Assembly: GCA_035999765.1 (NCBI GenBank)
Contig: CP108521.1
Coordinates: forward strand, 3,410,001-3,474,000
Reading direction: 5' to 3'
DNA from: Streptomyces sp. NBC_01231
Lineage (GTDB): Bacteria; Actinomycetota; Actinomycetes; Streptomycetales; Streptomycetaceae
Length of the DNA stretch: 64,000 bases
The translations under genes were made by a program, and so were the position numbers. Below are positions 19,914 through 27,536 of the stretch, piece by piece. Numbering within the stretch: the first letter of the stretch is position 1; every line of letters starts with the position of its first letter. The notes beneath the pieces were generated by a model. That model saw only the letters and a program-made list of their open reading frames with translations. It did not search any database and was not told where the DNA came from.

Positions 19914-19938
19914 GACGCGGGCCCCACGGGCCCGCGTC
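19914..19938 (-). terminator. terminator hairpin after the 56-aa gene
   Basis: Perfect 11-bp arms GACGCGGGCCC and GGGCCCGCGTC around a 3-nt loop, 20 nt downstream of the stop at 19958. No long U-tract. Confidence 0.6.
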
Positions 19939-19957
19939 CGTTGATCACCTTCGCAGC

Positions 19958-20128
19958 TCAGCGCGCGACGGCAACGCTCAAGCTCTCGGCATCACGGTCG
20001 ACCCGTTTCGGGTCGACGATCGACAGAGCTCCCAACGCTCCATGCGCGGCCTTCCCGTCCAGGATGACGTTCTCCACGCCATTGGACTCCTCCAACCGGG
20101 CCAGCACACGGTCCAGTTCGATCCCCAC
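19958..20128 (-). CDS. small hypothetical protein (56 aa)
   Basis: GTG at 20126-20128 with a strong GGGAGG 5-6 nt upstream, ending at TGA 19958-19960 before a clear hairpin. The product begins MGIELDRVLARLEESNGVE and continues NVILDGKAAHGALGALSIVD; it is acidic and soluble. Codon bias, ribosome site and terminator all support it. It is the first minus-strand gene downstream of the XRE regulator's divergent start region. No family recognised. Confidence 0.6.
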   Translation of the reverse strand: MGIELDRVLARLEESNGVENVILDGKAAHGALGALSIVDPKRVDRDAESLSVAVAR

Positions 20129-20321
20129 CCGTACCTCCCGCGTTGCAGCGTTCCGCCCCCGTAACGAGCCGCCGCGGTCAACTTTAGATCCCTACACAGA
20201 CGTGTTAGCGGCACACATTGCGGACCTTCAGGATGCCGGTCACGATCTCGCACCCGAGGAGGCGGTAGAGGGGTGGCGGCCCCGCATGCCAAGCACACGC
20301 TTGCTACGACTGTCGTTACCG

Positions 20322-20351
20322 ATCTTGCTTCGAGCAGTAACCTATTGTCAA
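20322..20351 (-). promoter_or_regulatory. putative minus-strand promoter
   Basis: Consensus TTGACA (plus-strand 20346-20351) and CAAGAT (20322-20327) are spaced by 18 nt. It would drive the 56-aa gene at 20128 with a leader of roughly 190 nt. Confidence 0.4.
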
Positions 20352-20427
20352 CCAGCATAGACATTAGCCTTGCGTATATGCCCGACCGGCGCGCGGCGGC
20401 CTAGTGCCGTATGCCTCCCTACCAGCA

Positions 20428-20443
20428 GCTGTGACCTCACAGC
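20428..20443. promoter_or_regulatory. candidate operator of the XRE regulator
   Basis: Perfect 7-bp arms GCTGTGA and TCACAGC with a 2-nt centre, about 75 nt before the XRE start. A compact dyad of this kind fits a dimeric helix-turn-helix repressor. Confidence 0.4.
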
Positions 20444-20519
20444 GATACTGATCGTGCACCACAAACTGTCGCCCACTGTCAGGCCGGGCCTGCCGGATCA
20501 CTGAGGAGTAGCCAGCACC

Positions 20520-21047
20520 ATGCCGCTTGGCCCGGACACGCCTCTCGCCAGCAAGCTCGCCGTGCTGCTCAGGAGGAAGCGCGGAGCAGACGGGAAGACG
20601 CCGAGTACGCGCGTCATCGCTGCTGCTACCGCCCAGGCGCCCGGCGGCAAGCCGGCGATGACCCATCAGGTCGTCAACGACCTCCTGAACGGGGACAAGT
20701 CGAACCCGACGATCTCTCAACTTGCTGGTCTCGCACGGGCATTGAACTCTCCGGTAGCTTACCTACTCCCCGGTTACAACGGCCTGACCTCCCTAGCGGT
20801 CTACGAGAAGCACCAAGACGCCCGCGAGGCACTTCGACTTGTCCATGACCTGGGCGAGGCCGGAGCTGCCGAACTTCTGGAGGCTGCACGTGAGATCCGT
20901 CTGCGCCACGGACACAGCGATCTCACCGTCCCAGAAGTACCCGAGCCCCTTCACCCTGCTGCCGAACCACCGAGGCCAGGCCGGCGGAGGCGACTCAGCT
21001 TCACCGAAGCAGCTGAGCGGGCCGTCTCTGATCTGGAAGGAACCTGA
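20520..21047 (+). CDS. XRE-type helix-turn-helix regulator
   Basis: 175 aa from ATG 20520 with GAGGAG upstream. The N-terminal ~80 residues form a lambda-repressor-like domain of the type common in Streptomyces: LASKLAVLLRRKRGADGKTP, MTHQVVNDLLNGDKSNPTIS, and LAGLARALNSPVAYLLPGY. A helical linker and a Pro/Arg-rich C-terminus follow. The membrane-protein gene starts 3 nt after its stop, so the two form an operon. It may be the element's regulator or part of a regulator-membrane protein pair. The XRE call is clear; its target is not known. Confidence 0.82.
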   Translation: MPLGPDTPLASKLAVLLRRKRGADGKTPSTRVIAAATAQAPGGKPAMTHQVVNDLLNGDKSNPTISQLAGLARALNSPVAYLLPGYNGLTSLAVYEKHQDAREALRLVHDLGEAGAAELLEAAREIRLRHGHSDLTVPEVPEPLHPAAEPPRPGRRRRLSFTEAAERAVSDLEGT

Positions 21048-21050
21048 ACC

Positions 21051-21824
21051 ATGGACGGCGTCGTCTTCGGCTTATGCGCTCTGTTCGGCTTAGCGGGCAC
21101 CGCACTCTCCGCCCGCGAGGCCTGGCGCCAGCGCACCCGAAACGAATACCGCATAGCCCGCTTCACCCGGGCCGTAGCGTTCGGCGTATGCACCGTAGGC
21201 GTCGCGCTCGCCGTGCCACTCGTTGAGGACTTCGTGGAGTCGGCGACCGGCATGAACAACGCGGCCAAGCTCGGGGCGCACTTCTGCGCCATCCTGTGGT
21301 GCGGCAGTCTTCAGCTCATGCTCGTGGACTGGTCGTATAACCAGGACGTATTGAAGGCCAGCCTCTACGCACGTGTCGCCTTCGCAGTGTGCGTCCTCGC
21401 GGCGATGCTGCCGCTGTTCGTCAAGACCACCGGCGAGAGTGTGGAGTTCACGACCGAATTCGCCACGGTGCCAGGCGTCACCGTCTACCTCATGGTCTAC
21501 CTGGCCTACGTGGCCATCACCTGCGGCGAGATCGCGTTCCTGTGCTCCGGAATGGCTCTCGTTGCTCGGCGGGGCGGACACTCCTGGTCCGCTCGCGGCC
21601 TCGGCATGTCCGCGACGGCCGCCCTGCTCGGCGTGGCCTACGCCGCCAGCAAGGGGTCATACCTGGTGACCCACTACCTGGGCCACCCCTGGCCGCTGCG
21701 GCAGGAGGAGATCGTTTCGCCGCTCCTGGCCGGACTCGCCGTGATCTCGCTGATCACCGGGCTGACCATGGCCATGGTCGGCAAGCGGCTCGCCTCGCGC
21801 AAGGCGGCCCTCTCAGCCGTCTGA
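21051..21824 (+). CDS. seven-span membrane protein paired with XRE regulator (possibly shortened)
   Basis: 257 aa from ATG 21051 (GGAAGGA upstream). Seven hydrophobic segments can be counted, for example VFGLCALFGLAGTALSA, AVAFGVCTVGVALAVPLV, FCAILWCGSLQLMLVDW, VYLMVYLAYVAITCGEIAF and LLAGLAVISLITGLTMAMV. An XRE regulator followed by a 7-TM protein is a common Streptomyces pair; members of the MAB_1171c-like group carry an extra cytoplasmic C-terminal domain of about 150 residues that is absent here. The 3' end overlaps the end of the recombinase fragment by 12 nt, so the missing domain may have been lost when that gene arrived. Function unknown. Confidence 0.7.
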   Translation: MDGVVFGLCALFGLAGTALSAREAWRQRTRNEYRIARFTRAVAFGVCTVGVALAVPLVEDFVESATGMNNAAKLGAHFCAILWCGSLQLMLVDWSYNQDVLKASLYARVAFAVCVLAAMLPLFVKTTGESVEFTTEFATVPGVTVYLMVYLAYVAITCGEIAFLCSGMALVARRGGHSWSARGLGMSATAALLGVAYAASKGSYLVTHYLGHPWPLRQEEIVSPLLAGLAVISLITGLTMAMVGKRLASRKAALSAV

Positions 21825-22829
21825 CAAGCTGGACAGCTTGCGCCAGTGGAGGACGACACGTCCCGGCTCGACAGTCCGGACCCCGCGGGCGCTCGCGGGA
21901 AACACTTCGACGTGATCCAAAAGCAGGACGGCGATGGCCTTCTTCGATGCGGTCGGCGCGGTGTTCCACCACCTCACCAGGTCCTGCGCGTTGCCCAGCG
22001 AGAAGTTGGCCATCTGCTCCGCGTACCGGAGTCGCGAACGCGCAGTCTTCAGACTCGCCGTGATCTCACGATCGGCGGCCACGAACGAGTCGCCGCTGAT
22101 CCGCCGCTGGCCGTAGAGCGTACCGGCCTCGGTCCGCCGCGCCACCAGGTCCTCGACCTCCCGGTTGATCTGCTTGGCCTGTTCACGCACCGCGGCCTGG
22201 GCCTTGAGGATCTGGTCTCGGATGCCGGGCTTGAGGAGTTCCGCCACGACGTACTCGCCGACGTGGTTCTCCAGGAGCTCGGCGTCGATCCGGACTTCGC
22301 CGCAGCCACCACGCCCCTGTTTGTCCTTGGGACGACACCGGTAGCCAGGGGTCCCTGCATTGGAGCGAGCGCCCTGAAGGGCATTGGTGCACCTGCCGCA
22401 GGTGCAGGCTCCGTCGGTCAGCACATAGTCGTACGGCGGCTCCGCATCGGCCGTCTTGCGGCTCTGCTCGCGCGCTTGAAGGGCCTCGAACTCCTCACGG
22501 GTGATGACGCCCGGGTGGCCGGCGTCAACGAGTTCCCCGTCCTCGTAGCGCAGCCCCGCGATCGCCGGATTGCGGAAGAGCCGTCCGACCGACGCATCCT
22601 TCCACTCCCCGCCGAGCGTGCCTCGGTAGCCCTCTCCGTTCGCCCAGACGGCGATCTCCTGGTTGGATGTGGACTCGTCAACCAGCGCGCGACTCACCAT
22701 CTGGCGCAGCGGGTCCACTTCGTCATCACGCAGCCGCTGACGCGACTGATCGTCGAAACCGTAGAGCCGTGGCATGCGGTGGTCCGTTCTCGTCTCGTGC
22801 GCCCTGCAGCCGCCCGACCCTAGGGCCAC
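21813..22829 (-). pseudogene. large serine recombinase lacking its catalytic domain
   Basis: The frame from GTG 22829, or more naturally ATG 22775 (MPRLYGFDDQ), encodes only the recombinase domain (LRQMVSRALVDESTSNQEIA, then SVGRLFRNPAIAGLRY), the zinc ribbon (CTCGRCTNAL then GYRC and GGCGEVRIDAELLENHVGEY) and the coiled-coil region with REQAKQINREVEDLVARR. The ~140-residue resolvase domain with the nucleophilic Ser and Arg residues is missing; only 18 unrelated codons precede ATG 22775, and another gene ends 56 nt further upstream. It is therefore probably a remnant of an older integrase and is inactive as a recombinase, though the DNA-binding half could still be made. Confidence 0.85.
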
Positions 22830-22884
22830 AGCACGTTGTCTGAACTGTGACTCAGGAAGATCGGCACCCTGAGGGCTACACAGA

Positions 22885-23136
22885 TCACTGCACTGGTGGC
22901 GTCACCCCGAGTACTCGCCAAAGCGCAGCAGTCGGGACTCTCACCGTGCTGCCCAGAGGGAGCGTCTGCACGGGGAAAGACCCCGTCTTGATCAAGTTGT
23001 AAGCCTTGTGTGTGCCGATCCCAAGCGCCCGCGCTGCCGTCGTGACGTTCACGGTCGGCGGCAGCGCGAGTAGTTCTTCCAGGGTCATCTGGCCGGCCCC
23101 GGAGTCCGTGGCTACAGAAGCGTCCTTCGTTGTCAT
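22885..23136 (-). CDS. excisionase-like helix-turn-helix protein
   Basis: 83 aa from ATG 23134-23136; the frame continues upstream, but that stretch is the shared int/xis promoter region. The domain reads NVTTAARALGIGTHKAYNLI, then GSFPVQTLPLGSTVRVPTAALWRVLG: a MerR/Xis-type winged HTH in which the second helix and the wing with V-R-V-P-T are typical of actinobacterial excisionases (RDF). It is divergent from the tyrosine integrase, 112 nt away, the usual arrangement for controlled excision. It could equally repress the integrase through the dyad at 23183-23200. Confidence 0.78.
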   Translation of the reverse strand: MTTKDASVATDSGAGQMTLEELLALPPTVNVTTAARALGIGTHKAYNLIKTGSFPVQTLPLGSTVRVPTAALWRVLGVTPPVQ

Positions 23137-23182
23137 TCCCGTTGTCGCGTTCTCCCCCGCGCCAACATGTCGCAAGGATACT

Positions 23183-23200
23183 CCAACACTGGAGTGTTGG
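23183..23200. promoter_or_regulatory. dyad operator between xis-like and integrase genes
   Basis: Perfect 8-bp arms CCAACACT and AGTGTTGG around a 2-nt centre, lying midway between the divergent starts at 23136 and 23249. This is the expected place for a site controlling both genes. Confidence 0.55.
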
Positions 23201-23248
23201 GGCAAGATAGACATCGGTTCGACAAGGACCGGCACAGAAGATGCACAT

Positions 23249-24856
23249 GTGAAAGCCACGAAGGGGAGATTCGTGTTCAACCCCAGCTATTACCGGCGCT
23301 GCGCATGCCAGGTGCCTGCCGTCAATGACGACGGCACTCCGAGGCTCGACGCCAACGGCGACCCGAAGCTGCGCATGCTCGGAGCGAGCTGCCCGAAGCT
23401 CTCGCGCAAAGGGCACGGCACCTGGTACTTCACCATGGAACTCGAAGCGGGCGAGGGCGGGGAGCGTAAGCGCGCGCGGCGAGGCGGATTCGCCACAAAG
23501 GACAAGGCGGAGGCCAAGGCGGCCGAGGTCTACCGCGAGCTCATCGGCGGCGCCGACGTCCTCAGTAACGCCACCGTCGGGGCGGACCTGCACGCGTGGC
23601 TCAAACGAAAGAAGGGCCTGGCTCGTACGACTCGCCACGGCTACGAGGAGCACGTCAAGCTGTACCTCCAACCTCACCTCGGCCACATCAAGCGGCGGGA
23701 CCTCAAACTGCGCCACGTCGAGGCCATGTACGACGCGATCGAGCGGGAGAACGCCGAGCGGCTCATCCACCACGGCAGGGTCGTCGAGTTACAGGAGGCA
23801 CGCGACGCCGCCTACACCGCTTGGATACGTGCCGCGGGCATGAAGGAGGAGCGCCGCGACACGCGTCGGGCCTATCTCGACGCCAACGCTGCGCTCCGAG
23901 ACGGCCGCAAGGGCAAACGGAAGATCATCAGCGCCTCAACGATGCACCGCATCAATGCCACTCTCAGCTCGTTCCTCGGCAGCGGGATCAAGCGGGGCGA
24001 ATACCCGACCAACTTGGCCGCGCTCGTCGAGCTGCCAGCGGTCAAGCGGCCCAAGGCTCTGGTCTGGACCCCGGAGCGGGTCGAAGAGTGGAAGCGCACG
24101 GGGAAAAAGCCGAGTCCTGTCATGGTCTGGACGCCGGAACAGACTGGCGAGTTCCTCGACTTCATCTGTGACGACCGGCTCTCCGCCATGTGGCACGCGT
24201 TCATCTTCCGTGGCCCTCGACGCGGCGAGATGTGCGCCCTGGCCTGGCCGGAGGTGAGCCTGTCCAAGTCGTGGTTCCGCATCTCCGCACAGATCGTCGA
24301 GATCGCCTACCGGCAGTACGACGAGGCCCCGAAGCAGGACAGTGTGCGCACCGTCACGCTCGACTCTCAGACTCGCGAGATGTGGCGGAAGTGGCGGATC
24401 GCGCAGGACCGGGAACGCCAGCAGTGGTCCGGTGAGCAGGCCTGGGTCGAGACCAACCGGGTCTGGACCCACGAGAGCGGGCAACCCCTGCACCCGGACT
24501 GGATCAGTCGCCGGTTCAACCGGCTCGTCGAGCTCTCTGGGCTTCCCGCGATCCGCCTGCACGACACCCGGCACCTGTCGGCAACACTGGCCCTGCTGGG
24601 CAAGGCGGACATCAAGGTCGTCCAAGAGCGACTGGGGCATAGTTCCCGCCAGATCACCTCGGACACCTACACGAGCGTCCTGCCTCAGCTCATGACGGCC
24701 GAGGCGGAATCCACGAGTGCGGTCGTGCCTCGGTCCCAGAAGAAGGATCCGGAACGAGATGCGCCCTCCAAGTCGGAGGACCAGGCGGAGGCCCCAGAGA
24801 GCGGCCTGGAAGCCGACGACGATGGCCCAGATGAGGGATTGTGTCCCGCCGCGTGA
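23249..24856 (+). CDS. tyrosine site-specific integrase
   Basis: 535 aa from GTG 23249; the upstream open frame is the promoter region. The N-terminal part has an arm-type region (KGRFVFNPSYYRRCACQ) and a SAM-like core-binding domain near residues 105-260. The catalytic domain has R324 in GPRRGEM, H438-x-x-R441 in HDTRH, H464 in LGHSS and the nucleophile Y474 in SDTYTSV, so all key residues are present. The tail is long, charged and Pro/Ser-rich. It ends 124 nt before the 3' end of a CAT tRNA read toward it, the standard position for an integrase next to its attachment site. It probably integrated the whole 8.7-24.9 kb element. Confidence 0.93.
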   Translation: MKATKGRFVFNPSYYRRCACQVPAVNDDGTPRLDANGDPKLRMLGASCPKLSRKGHGTWYFTMELEAGEGGERKRARRGGFATKDKAEAKAAEVYRELIGGADVLSNATVGADLHAWLKRKKGLARTTRHGYEEHVKLYLQPHLGHIKRRDLKLRHVEAMYDAIERENAERLIHHGRVVELQEARDAAYTAWIRAAGMKEERRDTRRAYLDANAALRDGRKGKRKIISASTMHRINATLSSFLGSGIKRGEYPTNLAALVELPAVKRPKALVWTPERVEEWKRTGKKPSPVMVWTPEQTGEFLDFICDDRLSAMWHAFIFRGPRRGEMCALAWPEVSLSKSWFRISAQIVEIAYRQYDEAPKQDSVRTVTLDSQTREMWRKWRIAQDRERQQWSGEQAWVETNRVWTHESGQPLHPDWISRRFNRLVELSGLPAIRLHDTRHLSATLALLGKADIKVVQERLGHSSRQITSDTYTSVLPQLMTAEAESTSAVVPRSQKKDPERDAPSKSEDQAEAPESGLEADDDGPDEGLCPAA

Positions 24857-24982
24857 CCTTCGGCCTCAATCCGGCCTCAACGCCGTGACAGCATGATCGA
24901 AAAGGGCCGCCAAGATCCCTCAACTCACCCGACCCTCCAGCAAAGTTGCTGGTCAGATCGATTCTCCTCGCGTAGCGAGTGG

Positions 24983-25056
24983 TGGGGCGGGTGGGACTCG
25001 AACCCACGGCCGACGGATTATGAGTCCGCTGCTCTAACCGGCTGAGCTACCGCCCC
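24983..25056 (-). tRNA. tRNA with CAT anticodon (Met or Ile2), likely attachment site
   Basis: Cloverleaf on the minus strand: acceptor GGGGCGG/CCGCCCC, D arm GCTC...GAGC, anticodon loop CTCATAA (anticodon CAT), T arm GTGGG-TTCGAGT-CCCAC, discriminator A and an encoded CCA at 24980-24982. CAT is elongator Met, or Ile2 if the C is modified to lysidine; I cannot decide from sequence alone. The encoded CCA and the integrase just beyond the 3' end suggest that the tRNA 3' half was restored by integration (attachment core). Confidence 0.92.
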
Positions 25057-25199
25057 ATAACGGCGTGTCGCGTACACGTGTGCGCGCCGTCTGCCGCAGC
25101 ATAGCCGCTCATACGATCTCCTGCTTCGGATGGTCGACTTCGCCCGGCGCCCACGTCCTTGAGGACCGCGCCGCGTCGCGCACGGTTCCGCCGGACATG

Positions 25200-25221
25200 A
25201 AAAAGGACCCCGACGGGGCCC
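25200..25221 (-). terminator. intrinsic terminator of the tRNA-Asn pair
   Basis: On the minus strand GGGCCCC-GTC-GGGGTCC forms a 7-bp stem (one G-U pair) followed by TTTTT. It lies 12 nt beyond the 3' end of the distal tRNA-Asn. Confidence 0.75.
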
Positions 25222-25233
25222 TCGTTCACGGTG

Positions 25234-25306
25234 CTCTCCCGACTGGACTCGAACCAGTAACCTGCCGGTTAACAGCCGGCTGCTCTGCCAATTGAGCTAC
25301 GGAAGA
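25234..25306 (-). tRNA. tRNA-Asn (GTT), distal copy
   Basis: Cloverleaf with acceptor TCTTCCG/CGGGAGA, anticodon loop CTGTTAA (anticodon GTT) and T arm ACTGG-TTCGAGT-CCAGT; discriminator G and no full encoded CCA. It is the second gene of a tandem pair separated by 6 nt. Confidence 0.95.
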
Positions 25307-25312
25307 TCGAAG

Positions 25313-25385
25313 CTCCCCCGACTGGACTCGAACCAGTAACCTGCCGGTTAACAGCCGGCTGCTCTGCCAATTGAGCTACGGAGGA
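25313..25385 (-). tRNA. tRNA-Asn (GTT), proximal copy
   Basis: Same body as the distal copy, with acceptor TCCTCCG/CGGGGGA. It differs from the distal copy by a paired change at acceptor position 3:70 (C-G here, T-A there), so both fold properly. Confidence 0.95.
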
Positions 25386-25544
25386 TTGCCTCGTTGCATC
25401 GAACGTAGCTCCCTGGGTATTCGCCAGGGGGCGGGCGCTCGCTGCGACACATACATTAGCGCAAGCAGGGGGGTGCTCCGCCAATCGGTTCCCCTCCGGC
25501 ACCGACACCAGGCCTAGGACCTACGCAAGGGAAGGGTGACCGCC

Positions 25545-25850
25545 ATGCGCTACCGGCTCACGTTCGTCGTCGGGCTCGCTCTGGGTTACGTGCTGGGCAC
25601 AAAGGCCGGACGCGAGCGCTACGAGCAGTTGAAGAAGTCCGCACGCCAGGTCTCGCAGAACCCCGCCGTCCGCAACACCGCCGAGTCCGCCGCACAGCAG
25701 GGCCGGCAGTTCGCGGGCAAGGCGTATCACGTGGTGAGCGACAAGGTCGGCGACCGGGTTCCCGACTCGGTGGCACAGCGGGTGCGGACCCTGCGCGAGC
25801 GCAACGCGAACGGCTCCGGCGCGGACGACTGGGGCACCAGCAACACCTGA
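25545..25850 (+). CDS. YtxH-like small membrane-anchored protein
   Basis: 101 aa from ATG 25545, with GGAAGG upstream. The N-terminus YRLTFVVGLALGYVLGTKAG is the YtxH/GvpP-like short membrane helix followed by a Gly/Lys/Ala turn; the rest (RERYEQLKKSARQVSQNP, then repeated charged helices) is an amphipathic, possibly coiled cytoplasmic helix. Members are linked to stress or envelope functions, without defined activity. The gene stands alone between the tRNAs and the sugar kinase. Confidence 0.8.
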   Translation: MRYRLTFVVGLALGYVLGTKAGRERYEQLKKSARQVSQNPAVRNTAESAAQQGRQFAGKAYHVVSDKVGDRVPDSVAQRVRTLRERNANGSGADDWGTSNT

Positions 25851-25859
25851 GGAACGCCC

Positions 25860-25875
25860 GGGGAACAGGTTCCCC
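25860..25875. terminator. short hairpin after the YtxH gene
   Basis: GGGGAAC and GTTCCCC pair around a 2-nt loop, 10 nt after the stop; nested CCCGGGGA and TCCCCGG extend the possible structure to about 25887. Probable terminator. Confidence 0.4.
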
Positions 25876-25923
25876 CCTGCTCCCCGGCAGCGACACCCCT
25901 CGCAGTGCGGCAGAATTTTGGCC

Positions 25924-27378
25924 ATGGGGATAGTCGCCGGGTTGGACAGTTCGCCCGATTTCACTCGCATCGTCGTCTGCGACACGGACACCGGTGCCGT
26001 GCTCAGGCAGGGGTATGCGCCACATCCGGTGGAGAACGCCGAGGGTGGCGGGCGGCCTGCCGACGTCGATCCGCAGGCCTGGCTGCTGTCCCTCGGTGAA
26101 GCCGCCGGTGGCGGACTCCTGGAGGGCGTGCAGGCCATCGGCGTGTCCGCGCAGCAGAACGCGGTGGTGCCGCTGGACTCCCAGGGCAACACCGTGCGGC
26201 CCGCGATGGTCGGCGGGGACAAGCGGGCGCAGGTCGCGGCGGCCGATCTGGTCGACGCGCTCGGCGGTCGCGAGGCGTGGGCGCAGGCGGTGGGCTGTGT
26301 TCCGCAGGCCGCGCAGCCGGTGACCAAGCTGCGCTGGCTGAAGAAGACCGAGCCGGACAACGCCCGGCGCTCCGCCGTCCTCCTTCAGGCGCACGACTGG
26401 TTGGTGTGGCAGCTACTCGGCCGGCCGGTGCGAAGGACCACCGACCGGGGCGGCGCATCCGGGACGGGGTACTGGTCGGCGGCCACCGGCGGCTACCGGC
26501 CCGACCTGGTCGAGCTGGCGCTCGGCCACCAGGCGATGCTGCCCGAGGTGATCGGTCCCTCCGACGCCGCCGGTACGACGCCGGAGGGACTGTTGATCTC
26601 CGCCGGGACCGGGGAGACCATGGCCGCCGCCTTCGGGCTGGGCCTGGGGTTCGGGGACGCGGTGGTGTCGCTCGGGGCCTCCGGATCCGTGATGGCCGTC
26701 CATCCCGAGGCGCTCGTCGACAACACCGGGATGATCACCTCGCTGGCCGACGCGACCGGCATGCACCTGCCCGTCGTCACCACCCTGAACGCCGTACGGA
26801 CCCTGCGCGGGGCCGCCGAGATGCTCGGGCTCTCCGATCTGGAGAGCCTGTCGGATCTGGCGATGAAGTCGACTCCGGGGGCCCACGGGCTCGTACTCCT
26901 GCCCTATCTGGAGGGTGAGCGGACGCCGAGCCTGCCGCACGCCGCCGGGACGCTGTCGGGCCTCAGGCGCGAGTCGATGAAGCCGGAGCATCTGGCGCGG
27001 GCCGCGTTCGAAGGCATGCTGTGCGGACTCGCGGACGCGCTCGACGTACTGCGCGGCCGGGGCGTGGAGGTGCGGCGGATCTTCCTGCTCGGTCAGGCCG
27101 CCGAGCTGTCCGCCGTCCAGGCCGCGGCGCCGGCCCTGTTCGGGACGCAGGTCGTGGTGCCGCAGCCCGCGGACTACGCGGCGATCGGGGCCGCCCGGCA
27201 GGCCGCCTGGGCGCTCGGGGTGTCGCAGGGCACGCTCGATCCGCGCACCCCGCCGACCTGGCAGGGCGCGGCCGCGCAGGTGCTGGACCCCGGTGAGGAG
27301 CTGGCGGTGGGTCAGGCGGTGCGGCAGCAGTTCGTGTCGGTGCGCGAGCAGACACATCCGGGGGGCTTCCGGGCGTAG
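25924..27378 (+). CDS. FGGY-family carbohydrate kinase (xylulokinase-like)
   Basis: 484 aa from ATG 25924. The N-terminal actin-like domain starts GIVAGLDSSPDFTRIVVCD (phosphate-1 loop); QAIGVSAQQNAVVPLDSQG and VGGDKRAQVAA match the FGGY_N sugar-binding region. The C-terminal domain has ISAGTGETMAAAFGLGLG, VVSLGASGSVMAVHPEAL and RIFLLGQAAELSAVQAAAPAL (adenosine motif). The family phosphorylates a sugar with ATP; xylulose is the usual guess, but no transporter or isomerase lies next to it. Length is normal for the family (about 480-500 aa). Confidence 0.85.
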   Translation: MGIVAGLDSSPDFTRIVVCDTDTGAVLRQGYAPHPVENAEGGGRPADVDPQAWLLSLGEAAGGGLLEGVQAIGVSAQQNAVVPLDSQGNTVRPAMVGGDKRAQVAAADLVDALGGREAWAQAVGCVPQAAQPVTKLRWLKKTEPDNARRSAVLLQAHDWLVWQLLGRPVRRTTDRGGASGTGYWSAATGGYRPDLVELALGHQAMLPEVIGPSDAAGTTPEGLLISAGTGETMAAAFGLGLGFGDAVVSLGASGSVMAVHPEALVDNTGMITSLADATGMHLPVVTTLNAVRTLRGAAEMLGLSDLESLSDLAMKSTPGAHGLVLLPYLEGERTPSLPHAAGTLSGLRRESMKPEHLARAAFEGMLCGLADALDVLRGRGVEVRRIFLLGQAAELSAVQAAAPALFGTQVVVPQPADYAAIGAARQAAWALGVSQGTLDPRTPPTWQGAAAQVLDPGEELAVGQAVRQQFVSVREQTHPGGFRA

Positions 27379-27536
27379 CGGAAGGTAAGAGACCGGTAGG
27401 AGGCGTCCCCGGAGAGCCGTACGAGCCACCGCGTCGGCTTAATTCGGTTGAGGTAACGCGGGTGGAGTGTCCGACGATAGGGGCCAGGGGCAACCAATCC
27501 ACTCGCCGCCCCACCGCCGACTCCGAGAGACACAGC

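Larger units (their letters stand above)
20129..20519. other. 391-nt divergent intergenic region with regulatory signals
   Basis: No convincing gene is present. It holds a minus-strand promoter candidate (20322-20351), a 7-bp inverted repeat (20428-20443) and the ribosome site of the XRE gene (GAGGAG near 20504). Base composition is more A+T-rich than its surroundings around 20290-20400. Confidence 0.5.

Noticed and set aside
19978..20364. 128-codon minus-strand frame
   Set aside because: Poor composition and no ribosome site; the shorter frame 19958-20128 has a strong one, better codon bias and a terminator.
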